Both the position numbers and the translations under genes were made by a program. The notes beneath the pieces are model-generated. The model made no database searches. It was not told the DNA's origin and saw only the letters and a list, made by a program, of their open reading frames with translations. A stretch of 64,000 bases of DNA from Astropecten irregularis (lineage: Eukaryota; Echinodermata; Asteroidea; Paxillosida; Astropectinidae): positions 6,138,001 through 6,202,000 of the forward strand of contig OZ020258.1 of NCBI GenBank assembly GCA_963971285.1. The letters run 5' to 3'. Below are positions 1 to 12,000 of the stretch, piece by piece (the stretch's first letter is position 1; each line of letters opens with the position of its first letter).

Positions 1-64
1 GTCCAGACATGGTTGCAGACAGCTGTGATACCCGATCGCTCAAAGAAAGTCTGAGTCAAAGAGC
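1..64 (-). CDS. TMEM214: TMEM214 exon 14, partial (residues 515-535)
   Basis: An acceptor GTCTAG lies just above position 64. The frame reads GSLTQTFFERSGITAVCNHV, matching SLTGRLLRSSGFLPASQQAC. The exon is cut by the window edge. Nearer AG dinucleotides give an early stop or lose the similarity. Confidence 0.8.
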
Positions 65-3000
65 CTAGACGAATAAATAAAATACGAAAACAATATCATT
101 ATTTATTATAACTCCAAAGCCAAAACGAAGGAAGAGTGAAAGCAATTTGAAGAAACTAATAATGGAAGACTTTTGAGAATTGGTCTTGAGTCAACAGCAA
201 ACATGCAAACCATGCTTTCGAAATTGTGAGCATGCGCGCGTTGATTTGCGCGTGTGTGCGCCACAGCCAATGGATCAATCATATTAGTTAATTTGCACCA
301 TGCAGAACTGACAAAGCAAATGTTTCTACAATAAAAGCCAAGTTTGTACAATACCTTGAAAGCCCTTGTGACTGTAGATATCAAAGGCAATGAACGTTAT
401 GACGGCCAGAGCTATCGATGTAAGCACACCCTTCCACGGAAACTCAAACCCGTTCATTCGATCCAGCAATTCCTGTATACAAAATACAAAGCATGAAAAA
501 CCAAATATCATGCCTCACTTTCTTCAATGTTATTTTAATCTTAAACGCATGATCCTATAACGTGCTACATTTACATTGCTCCACTTTTAGATTTTTTATT
601 GCAACTTGCTTCAAGCATTATGCTTTGGGCGACTTTTCATCTTTAGTGATGTTTTCATCAGGTCCCAGAATCAAAGTAAAAAAAAAAAAAAAAGGAAAAA
701 AAAAAAAAAGAACAACACCGCATTACATGGAACAATATAATACAGAGTGAGTCTGACGACTAGGACGAAATATAATTATCCAAAATATATGGTCTAACCT
801 TGCAAGCCAGCTTGCACTGCTCATGCTCCGTCCGGCCAGTCCTCGTTGCGGCCATGTCTTCGTTGGTCAGGTTAAATGCCCTGACCGTTTCCTTCAGAAG
901 TTGCCGTGGTAACTAAATCCCCCCAAACAAAGAAGAATAAGTTGCAATTAATTTCTCATTAGTACTACAGCGTTGAAAGAGGCACTCCCTGGCTGTGTAT
1001 AGAACATGAAAATAGTTTCCTGCAAAACTATACCATGTATCTAGCACTCCCACCATGCATAGCCTCAAGTCTCACAATTCGCTTTGGCTACGGCTTCATC
1101 TTACAAATGCTCTTAGACTTTTATCAGAACTCCATTTCATTTTGGTAGCGGCTCTGACTTTGGCTACAGCTTATGGTCAATTTCTCAAATTCACTCTTGA
1201 GAAAAAATACAGCGGCTTTTGCCTATGGATTCAAGGCAAGATAATTCATTTTTGAACAAGGACGTGGAGCTTCAATTTAATCCGAAAGCCAAAATGGATG
1301 GCAGAGGCAATGTCTGAGCCAAAGCCTGAGCCAAGGCTTTATACATGGCCTATGGGAGTGGCTGCAAGCAAAATCCAATAGACTCCTGTGCATTGTTAAC
1401 TGGTTAAAGGTGCAGTACAGGATTGGTAGCATAAGTTCAAATATTTCCACCTCAAATGGTGTATTTATCTAGAAATCAGTCAAACAAAGGACCGAAAACA
1501 GTTTTGATCTCAGGGTAAGATCAAAATTCCTGTGAATAGATTTGAAAATACGGTGAGCGTTTTTCACTGTTTCCTACAGTTTCAGATGATGACATGAGCT
1601 GAACATTTCACAGGTTTGTTTTTAGACCTATTCCATGACAAATCAAATTATGAACAGACCGCAGCTGTTCTGTCACCTTTACCAATCCTGTATTGTGCCT
1701 TTAATCCAAAAATATTATAATGGTAAAATGTTACCATAAAATGTAAAATGTTTGATTTCTGACCTGTTTCTGGACCTTATCCCATGACGATAGCATGTGT
1801 TGCATGAGTACGCTCGACTGAAGTAGATGAGTGTCGTACATCTGACGCCACTTGCTGAAGCAGTGAATGTCGGTGCTTAGGCAGATCACAAGGGTGTTCA
1901 GCAGCTAAATGACAAATCACGAAAACACGATCAGCAAAACCGTCTCGTTTTGAGAAAATCCTTTGTTTCATTACCACCAATGAAGTAATAATAACCGGGG
2001 TTGGGTACATTAGGGAGACATTCCCATAGGGTAGTGCACAAACTTCACTTATTTCTAAACATCCTCCAAACCAATGAACTTGAAATTGACATTTGTTCAT
2101 ATTGAAAGCTCTCTCTGTTTTGCGTTAAAATATGAAACAATAAAAATAAGTCTTGAAAAGACAACTGATACCTTAGGGAGACAGATGTCTGCCAAATGTT
2201 CACTTTCAGACGCTAACCTGTCTCCTTAATACCCTATTTGTAAAAGTCATTTTTCCAAATTATTTTGTAATTGCAAAAGATATATTGCAGTTGCAGTGAC
2301 AAGCCTTGCGCTAACTTTATTTCCTGACTAGCCTACCGGGCCAGCTTTCTTCAGATTTTACTAGCCTGTTTCTGATTTTTACTAGTCCATACACATATTG
2401 ATCCATACCCTCTAGCCCACTGGGCAACCAAGGAAGTGAGTCTAGCTAACCTAAGGTGACCATATTTTGTTGAGCTGATCCGGGACAGTGATCCGTGTCC
2501 TGGGGGAGGGGTATAATTTCGAAAAAATTTTGAATCCAGATGGTGCCTACATGCAAAATGGTGGCATCTATGGACATCTTGTCAAGTTGACATGAGTGGG
2601 TTACATACTTACATGTCTTAGGCGGTTGTCTTCGCATTCTTCTCTGAAGAATGGATCTTCTTCAGCACAGCATTTGTGTTCTTCAGCTTTTTTATTTAGG
2701 ACAATTATAATTTTCGGGGGCATTTGGTCGAATCGGGGACATTTTCAGGGACAATTTTTCATCGGGGATGGCACTGGCAAATCGGGGACTGTCCCCGAAA
2801 ATCGGGAACGTCTGGTCACCTTAAGCTTACCCAGAGTGGTATTCTCTAGACATTGTAAGCCAGGCTAGTACTATTTCAAGCCCTGAGTGAAGAAATTAAG
2901 TCCACCTGGAATTTGGGATATTGTCCAGTAATATTCAACCATTATGTGCCAGCATTATTTATGCCGAGCTCACTGCACACATGACGCTGCCATACGACCT

Positions 3001-6000
3001 TCACTTGAGCAATGATTGACCCTCAAATCCCCTTGGGTCGATTTCACCAACACTTTGTGATCATCGTGTTACGTGACGGCTGCGAAATAACCGCAGCCGA
3101 CCAAACAGCGATTTAATAAAAGGGAAAAGAGACAAGGACGATGACTTCAAAATGAATGGCAAAGTGAGGCCAAGCAAATGAATTTAACAATAATTTAATT
3201 AACGCAAATCAAAGAGCCATGCACAAAGCATTAGCAAGCACGGTTAACATACATTGCAACTTAGACTATAAAGCGAACTGGAACCACAATATCAAAATAC
3301 ACAAGCAAGCAAGCAAACATGTTAAAGCACATTAAATCTAGCAAAAATACAGCCCAAATCCATCGGCAAACGGAAAATTGCTACGCAAAGTAGTGATCGC
3401 TTTTTCCGCAAAGCATTTAGTGAAATCGGCCCCTGGGCTGAAGGGGTTAAAATGAGACTTCTTTTATAGATGTCCTACCTCAGTCTTCATTTGCTCTGGA
3501 CAGTTGGCCGTGGCTCTGTCTAACAGTGAGGGGAAGAAATGCCTCAGGCTTGTTTCAGGATGAGTTCCAAAGGATATACTCTGTAACAAAAGACCATTGT
3601 TACCAAATTATGTGACTCCATATAGATTCATTTGGTACCTCAGTGATGGACAGAGATAAATTTGTTGAGCTTTATCAAATGTTTCTCTTTATTACAATTT
3701 TAAAAACTATTAACTCAATAACCCACAGTTAAAGGTAATATCATACTTTGGTTTTTGTCACAGAAATGCAGATCCGTTGGCACAAATATCAAGGAAGATA
3801 CAGTAACAGTCATCTGTGCAAATTTCACTTCTATACAGGACCCACTTTTTAAAGGTAATATCATACTTTGGTTTTTATCAAAGAAATGCAAATTCTTGGG
3901 CACAAATATCAAGGAAGATACAATAACAGTCATCTGTACAAATTCAATTTCCATACGTTGCTCACTTTTTAAGAAAACAGTGAAAAACGGCCAAAGTATT
4001 TCTTTAGTCTTTTCACCATTATATTTGATCTTTAAAAGATCAAAATTGTTTTTGTCATTGGTTTTAAACTTTTCTGGCTAAAAACAGCATTTCAGGCAGA
4101 CAAATTACCATCACCATCTTTATACCCTGTAATTTATTGGTAAATCTGTGAACATTTCTTCTTCTGTGAAAATACCTTTAAAGTAAAAACCATTTGAATA
4201 ATAAAGTATTTGGCAAGTCCCAGGACTATTACAAATTTACCGTCAGTCGAAGCATTACTTAAATGCCTACCTTTAGTTTGGAGTAATGCTTTAAGAGTTG
4301 CTTCTGAAGTCTGTGGGCAAACAAACATGAAATGAATGTCAATCATGCTGTCCAATAGCAGTGCAGCAAAGACTGACTGCTAATGAATAATTCATAAACT
4401 CAGCAAGGAGAGTGTTATTTGGTTCTAAGGGTTGTGGGATATGGGAAGGGCAGGGCTGGAAATTAACAGTTATCCAAGAAGGTGTATTAGGAGGGAGGTA
4501 AAGTGATTTTGAAATGTGGGTAGCATAAGAAAAGGAATGTTTGTGGACACACCATGTATAACAACTTCTACTCTTCCCAAATGATATTTTTGACTTCCAG
4601 CCAGCAAATGTTCCAAAGTCCTTTAAATCTTATATTGAAGAAATTTGTGCAACATTTCGGTGTTTAAATAAAATTTTCTTGAAAACAGCCCATCTGTCAT
4701 TTTGTTTGGTCTGGCTAGTCTAGTTCAGTCTGGTACCTACAGTATACACCCAGCATATCAAAAGTCCACACAATGAGAGCAGAAACTAGACTATATTCTC
4801 GCCCGCAGCTGTCCGTGGGAGCGGCTGTGAAAAGTCGCATCTTCGTTTACCATTCTTACCCCATAATTTCCCAAAAAATTCAAAGCCCTGCCCTCTTTCC
4901 TTCAGATAATGCTTATTGGTAAGTGTTTTGGCTAGGTTTAGTGTTGGGGCTTAGGGTAAGTGTTGGGTGTACATTTAGGTACAGGTAAGTTGGCTCAATA
5001 AAGTATGTGGATCGGTTTGCGGAAACACCATGTAATATTCGTTCGTACTTTCCCACTTCTATATCGTTCGCACTTCTCGCAATTATTTCTCAACGTTTCG
5101 ACTAGTCTGCTCTAGTCCTCATCAGGAGACGATGAGGTCTCCCATCACCTGAGGAGGACTAGAGCAGACTAGTTGAAACGTTGAGACCTAATTGCGAGAA
5201 ATGCGAACGATATAGAAGTGCGAACAATATAGAAGTGCGAAAGCACGAACGAATATTACACTGTGTTTCCGCAAACCGATCCACATACCATTTGTCACCA
5301 TGCAAAGCCTCAAATCTTTCTAAATAAAGTAGATAGATGATTTGATGAGCAACGCAGGTCACTGCCTCATCAAAGTCTGATAAACTCACTGTGCGGGGAG
5401 AGCTGTTCCTGGAGTGAAGACGAAGTCCAATATGGGAAAGAAATGATTGGGGCCAAGGACCTTATGAGCCTTCTGCTTGTCCATCTTTTGCCTGAGTTAA
5501 ACAAAAAAATCAAATCATCCCTAGCAATTAAAATCTGAAAAAGAGCAAAACATTATAAAATAGGCAAATTTGTACAAGTAGCCATTTGCGATTTAAATCT
5601 GAAAAGTATCTGTCACACAGACTTCATTGCACATACATGTAAAACCACTCCAGTTTGAATTTCCCAGACTAAAGACACTGTTGCTATATCACGTGATGCG
5701 GTGCAAGCTTTTGCATAGCGATACCCATCTCTGGAATGGACTGGTTCCTTTGTGCCATTCTTATCCATTATGAACAGTGCATTGGTGCAAGACGTCTGTT
5801 ACATAACCAAGCAAAAGCTTGCACTGCATCATGTGATATAGCAACAGTGTCTTGTCTCGGAAGATGTCAAGATAAAACCTGATCAAATTAAAGACGCCTA
5901 GAGCCTAGAGCATTGCTGGCTGAAATGACACCTTCACACTGTCACGTCTTTGCACAACCCAACTCTCTGGATTCATGTGGTTGGCCGTGATCCTATTAGT

Positions 6001-9000
6001 TGCAGGGATTTGTTTGTTTTTCAGGTGTTATGTTTATCGGAATGAAAGTCTTCTTACCGTAGAATCCTGTCCAGGTTGGCCATCGCATAGGCAGAGGCTG
6101 GCTTGACGCCAAGTAGAGGCAGCATCAGACCACACCACACTGGAATCAATAGCAAAAGTCAGTCCATGAGCCTGAACCATCTTATAACTCAACTATAATC
6201 CATACTGAAGATCACAGACTAGAGTTAACCCCTTGTTTCAGACAGTCGTTCCAGCATCATGCCAAACTTAATCGATTAGGAGTGACCCTAGGTCGACCCA
6301 ATTCAGAATTCGGTTTCAGTCTTATAACTTATTACACTGGAGTACAAGTAGGCCTACAAACAAACAAACATACGGCCATAGCAACCACTGTGTGGAAGAC
6401 TTTTGGGGGGTGTCAACATTTCAGATTGTACGTTGTTCAACTAAATAGATGAAGAGCGACCAAAGGTCGACCCAATTCAAATTTTGGTTTCAGACAGGAG
6501 AACTTATTACACTGAAGTACAAATAGACCTACAAAAAAACCGAACATACGGCCATGGGCCAATTTCACGGCGCTGCTTAGCACAAAAATTTGCTAAGCAT
6601 GGCATTTATGTCTTAATAAAAACAGGGTTAACAACCAAATGTTCATGTGTTGTGTATCGCTTGTGATTGTTCTTTGGCTGTTGTTCACTGACCATGAACA
6701 TCAAATGAAATAATTTTTAACAGCGGTTTTTTGGGCAAGACATTTTTGTGCTAAGCAAATGTTTGTGCTTAGCAGCGCCATGAAATTAGCCCCATAGCAA
6801 CCACTTGGTAGAAGACTTTTGGGAGTGATTCACGTTTCAGATCGTAAATTGATGGAACGCTGTTCAGATTGTTGACTTTCTTCTTGCGAAGAGGAAATGG
6901 AGGAAATTTATCCTTATAGAAAACCTACCTTTCAGTCCTATGATGGGGTCACTGTATCCGGCCTGAGCACAGGACCAGAGTACCGACAAGCAGTGGGACT
7001 TGTCATTCTGTTTCCGTCTGACCATGGTCAAATGCTGTTGAGAGGAAGACAGAGTTGAAACCAAGTCAAATTTTCTCAAGTCATACCCCAAGGATCATTT
7101 CACCGATACCCGCAGCAATACTGCAACTTGGGAACAATACATGGGGGATCACTCAAAGAGGATACAGCTTTTTTATCAATATTTAACCATATTATGGTGT
7201 GTGCGGTGTGTGAATTTTTTCATGGATTCTGACTGCCATACGAACAAAGATAATTGACTATTGGGGTCACCACCAACGTAGGGCTGGATTGCTCAGTTGG
7301 TAGAGCGCCTGTACGGTATTCAGGAGGTCACCGGTTCGAATCCCGCTCCAGTCAATTTTTCTTTGTTCACTTTTCAATGACTTCAAATTCAGTCAGTTTC
7401 CCTTGTGGTTATTTGATGATTATATTAATTTTCTTTATAATTAGAGGCCCTCTTTAAGAATGGATGCTTAAAACTCACACTATCCATGGAGCCAGTGATG
7501 AATTCTGGGTGTTTGGATGCAATGAGTTGGATGAACAGTCGGTAGCCGTTCACTGCTGTTTGACCTGAACAAAAAAAATGAAAACAGATCAATTGCAAAT
7601 ACAGTAAAACCTAAATAACTCCAACTCGGATAACTCACAACTCCAATTAACTCAAAGTGATGCTTTGTTCCTGCTGAAAGAATAGGCTTTTGTGTACATA
7701 AATACTTCCGTATGTCAATTCCAAGCGGTCAAAATCCTGTTTAAAGGTAATATCATACTTTGGTTTTTATCAAAGAAATACAGATTAATGGGAACAAATA
7801 TAAAGACAGATACAGTAACAGTCATCTGTGAAAATTTCAGTCCCATATGGTGCCTACTTTTTGAGAAAACAGTGAAAAACAGGCATAGTATTTCTTGAGT
7901 CTTTTCTTTTTTACTTTTGATCTTTTAAAAGATCAATAAGATTTTCGGTCGTTGTTTTACTAATTTCTGGATAAATACACCATTTCATGCAGAAATATTT
8001 TAACGGTATGTTTCTACCACCACCATCTTCATACCCTGTAAGTTATACGTAAATCTGTGAACATTTGTGTTTTGGTTTCTTACCAAAGTATGATACTACC
8101 TTTAAGTCAAAGTTTTTCCTCCGAACAATTAACAAATAACATTTAAAAAATTCCATTTGATATTCACAACAGCTAAAGAACAAGTATGTGCAAATGATCC
8201 ACAGCACATGGACATTTGGTTGGTAATCCTGTTTTTTTTAATAAGACACAAATTTCATGGTTTAGCAAATTTTTGTGCTAAGCAGGGCCGTGAAATTGGC
8301 CCCAGTATAGTGTTTGAACACACTGTTCCATAGCAGATTTGGTGATGTGACTGTGTACCTTTGCTGACGTCTCCAGCCAGTTCCCTGATGCAGTAATCTA
8401 AGAAAGCCTTGAGCATGTCGTTGTTGTAGCTCTTCAGAGTAGCATTCAGAAAGTCCAACAGGTGCTTAGTGGCTTTGCCTAATGGATAATCTGTGCACAG
8501 CAAAACACAATGAAAATAATCCATGACTCCTGTACTGCACATTAAAAGGGAAGGGATAATTGGTTTAGATCAGAGTTAAGGCCGGTGTGGCAGTCTCGGC
8601 TGTCTCCCGGTCTCAGCGGTCCCCTTCAGCAAATATGGTAGAATAGGTCACGCCATCTCTGCACACAACAATGGCACAGTTGTCCCTTACAAGAGTAAAT
8701 TTCTGTGGATCTTGCTGTGTATATAAACCACAAACACTGAATTCAAAATGCTGTAGTGCTGTAGTTTGCTGCAAATTTCGCTCGCTCAGAACCAGAACCG
8801 GGGTGGACTACTAAAGCCCTGTTCGCACTGGACTTATTTGGGGAAAACTAATCGAGCCAATGGTAAACTTATCCATTTCAAGTCCAGTGCGGACAGCCTG
8901 GGTAACTTTCCTGACAGGTAACTTAACCGAGCCGCATGGTTAGTTTAACCGAGCCAAAGGTGCCCAGGAAGAGACTTGAATGCTTGAGACTTTCGTATGG

Positions 9001-12000
9001 CATGGACAATTCGGGAATGGCGTGCGCGATCGATGTTTACATCCAGAGTCACAATGCAAATACTGATTTCAGAAGTACACTTCACGATGTTTCTACTTGG
9101 CCAATTGGACAAAATAACTGAGTGAAATTCAAGTAAGATTTAGCTGATCAGAAAAATGCGATTTAGGGTAGTTTCGAAGGAATATTTTACAGGGATCTCG
9201 CGACCAAATTACAATACATACACATCGGTAGATTGCCAGTGTACACTGGACACGCCAACCATGTTTTCGCATAATGTATTTGATACATCGGATGATTGGA
9301 ATTCTCTCTGTTTTTCTTTTATTTCGTGTCACCAAACTAGCTCATTTTGTTGACCTAGCACTACAAGTAACCAACAGAAGCGAAGAAACTAATAGAGTGC
9401 ATAAACTTCAAGCAGCAACGATGCGTTTTTCGGGGGCAGCTTGGTTAGTTTACCCATCGTCTCGGTAATTCTAACCGGGTCAATAAATCCAAGTGAGGAC
9501 AGTGGGAAGATTAACCCGTTGGAATGTTACCCATCGTCTCAGTTAAATTACCCTAAATGTTTATCCAGTACGAACGGGGCTTGAGACGTATAGCAGCTCC
9601 AACCCCAAGGAGTTTGAAATGAAACAATTGTTTGACTCACTTGGCGGTTGATCACTGAACACTGGGTCGGTCTCCTTGGTGATCAACTTCTTGTTTATGA
9701 AACTGACAATATCCCCCAGCCACAACTGCAAAACAGTAAATCAACATACACAGAAGACTGTTACAAGTCTAGTGTAACAACATACCTGCAACTTTCTGAT
9801 AAATAATCCTGAAGTTAATGTACACTGCATTATAACAAGTTTTTAATTAGCTGCTTGACTGGGCAAGGTAATTATTGCTATGTGCAGGGAACTTCAATTT
9901 AGGAGAATAAAATTGCCATATATGAAACATCCAAGTATAGGGAAAAAAAATTCTTAAAAAAAATGTTTGGAGTTAGGAGGGCCTGATCCTAACAGGATCT
10001 TTATCGAAGGCTTTATCAAAGGCTTTTCTTTAAAAACAAATTGCAGGATCAAACCTGGGGTTGATCTCAACAAAACTCCACTTTTAATATGATTCCTTGA
10101 AATGCATGCAAATATGCTAAAAAAGGACACTAAGTTTATGTTATAAAATTTCCACCAAACCGTGAAAATGCTCAGCTGCAATAATCTTAATAATCATGGA
10201 CGCTTCTAATGTGCCGGTATCAGCCGAGCATGACACTCATGTCGTAAATTAATTATTATCCCATGTCATCGGGCCATAATTTACATTCCTGAAACCATCT
10301 CAATCACATGGGTAGTCCAACTCCCTGGGGAGTATACAGCCCCAGCTGCCGTATTCAGCACACATAGGCTAATCAAACCACAAAGCCATCTCTACCCTCA
10401 CAGGTACCCATTTACACCTGGGTGAAGAGGAGCAATATGTGACAGAGTGTCTTGCCCAAGGATGCAAGTACCACTAACCCATGGCTGGATTCGAACCTAC
10501 AATCTGCAGATTGACCACAAGACTTTGAGTTCAATACGCTAGACCACTAGGCCACAGCACCCCACAATGCATTACCTATACCCCCCCAAAAAAACCACTG
10601 ATTGTAGCTCCTTACAATCTCCATTTTACAGAAATTTTCAAGCAACTGAGCTATGAACATTTATCAGAGAGTTTGTTGTTTTATCATTTTCCCCCCTTTT
10701 TTTTTTAAACCTGCTTCCCCTCGACGTTCACTTCATTGCAGTGTTGTCACAACTTTGACTTACCGATGGCGATTCTGGGCACCTGGTCTGGACGTTATTG
10801 AGTTGGGCCTTCAATTCTCTGGGATCAAGAGCCTTCAGGGCGTCCGCCAGGTTCTCATAACCTTTCTCCCCCTTGCGGGACGTGTCCTTCTCCTTCTTCT
10901 TCTTCTGCTGCTGCTGCTGCTGTCCGCCGCCGCCGCCGCTGGGCTTCTTCTGGGAGTCTCCACTGGATTTCTTTCCCGTGGGACTGTCCGTGACGGCGGA
11001 CTCTGGCGCTGCATTCCGCTTGTTGTTGCTGAAGGCATCGAAGGCAGTCTCCGATTCTTTCAAAGGTGCTTTGATATGAAGCCAAGCAGGGAGAGAGGAA
11101 ACAGAGGTTATTCATTACATGTACTTTCTTCCATTCCTTTACTTTCTACGATGGAATATCGTATGAATGCATATACATCTTTCTTTAAAAACAACATGGT
11201 TGAATATTTTACCTTAAATTTGCTATCCTCTTGCAGGTTAAAAGTTTATTTATCTAAATATGCCATTTATTGCCACTTAATCATCATTTAATCATTTAAT
11301 CATGCACAACTAGTCAGCGAGATTTGCGGAAGTGACTTCGCAGGTTGATGCCATTTTGTTGAAAATGCCTGCATGATCAATCAGAATTTTTGATAAAACC
11401 ATGGATCAAACTTAACAAACCTGGCCCCAACCCCCCACCCTCCCAAAACCCTTAAATCTGCCCCTGTGCCACACCCACCATGACCGAAGTGCATAGAAAA
11501 GACGCGATGCACGGCATCATGGCAAAGCATCTTTGTTTTGTTTTGGTTTATTTCGCATTGAGCGAAATGAATTTCAGCTTGGAATCTTTCTAGGCAGAAA
11601 ATAACTCACTGAATCCATTTATGGCTAAACAAAAGGCGTCCCCTAACATCTTACCCTCTAAAAACCATAAAAACTAGATGAAAATTATCATAATCTGTGA
11701 AACAAAATTTGACGTAAGTTTTCGGAAATTAATCCATCGATTTTCACCGTTCAACCTGCTTTTGTAAACAGAACAACTCTTTAGGTTGACATCTGACCTT
11801 TTAAAACAAGTATAATTTTAATAAAGGTCATTTTAACCGGAAAATATGTCATTTTTTGGACCACCTTCAACCCCCATCTTCCGGGTCATTCAAGTAAAAA
11901 TGGGGACCGCGAGTTTGGCCACGGAAAATCGATGGTGTGAAAAACTCAGCAAAAGTCACTTTAACCTCCGTAATGTCAAAAAATCTAACATTAGGGGCCT

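Noticed and set aside
10653-11291. 212-residue plus-strand frame
   Set aside because: Antisense shadow of TMEM214 exon 2.
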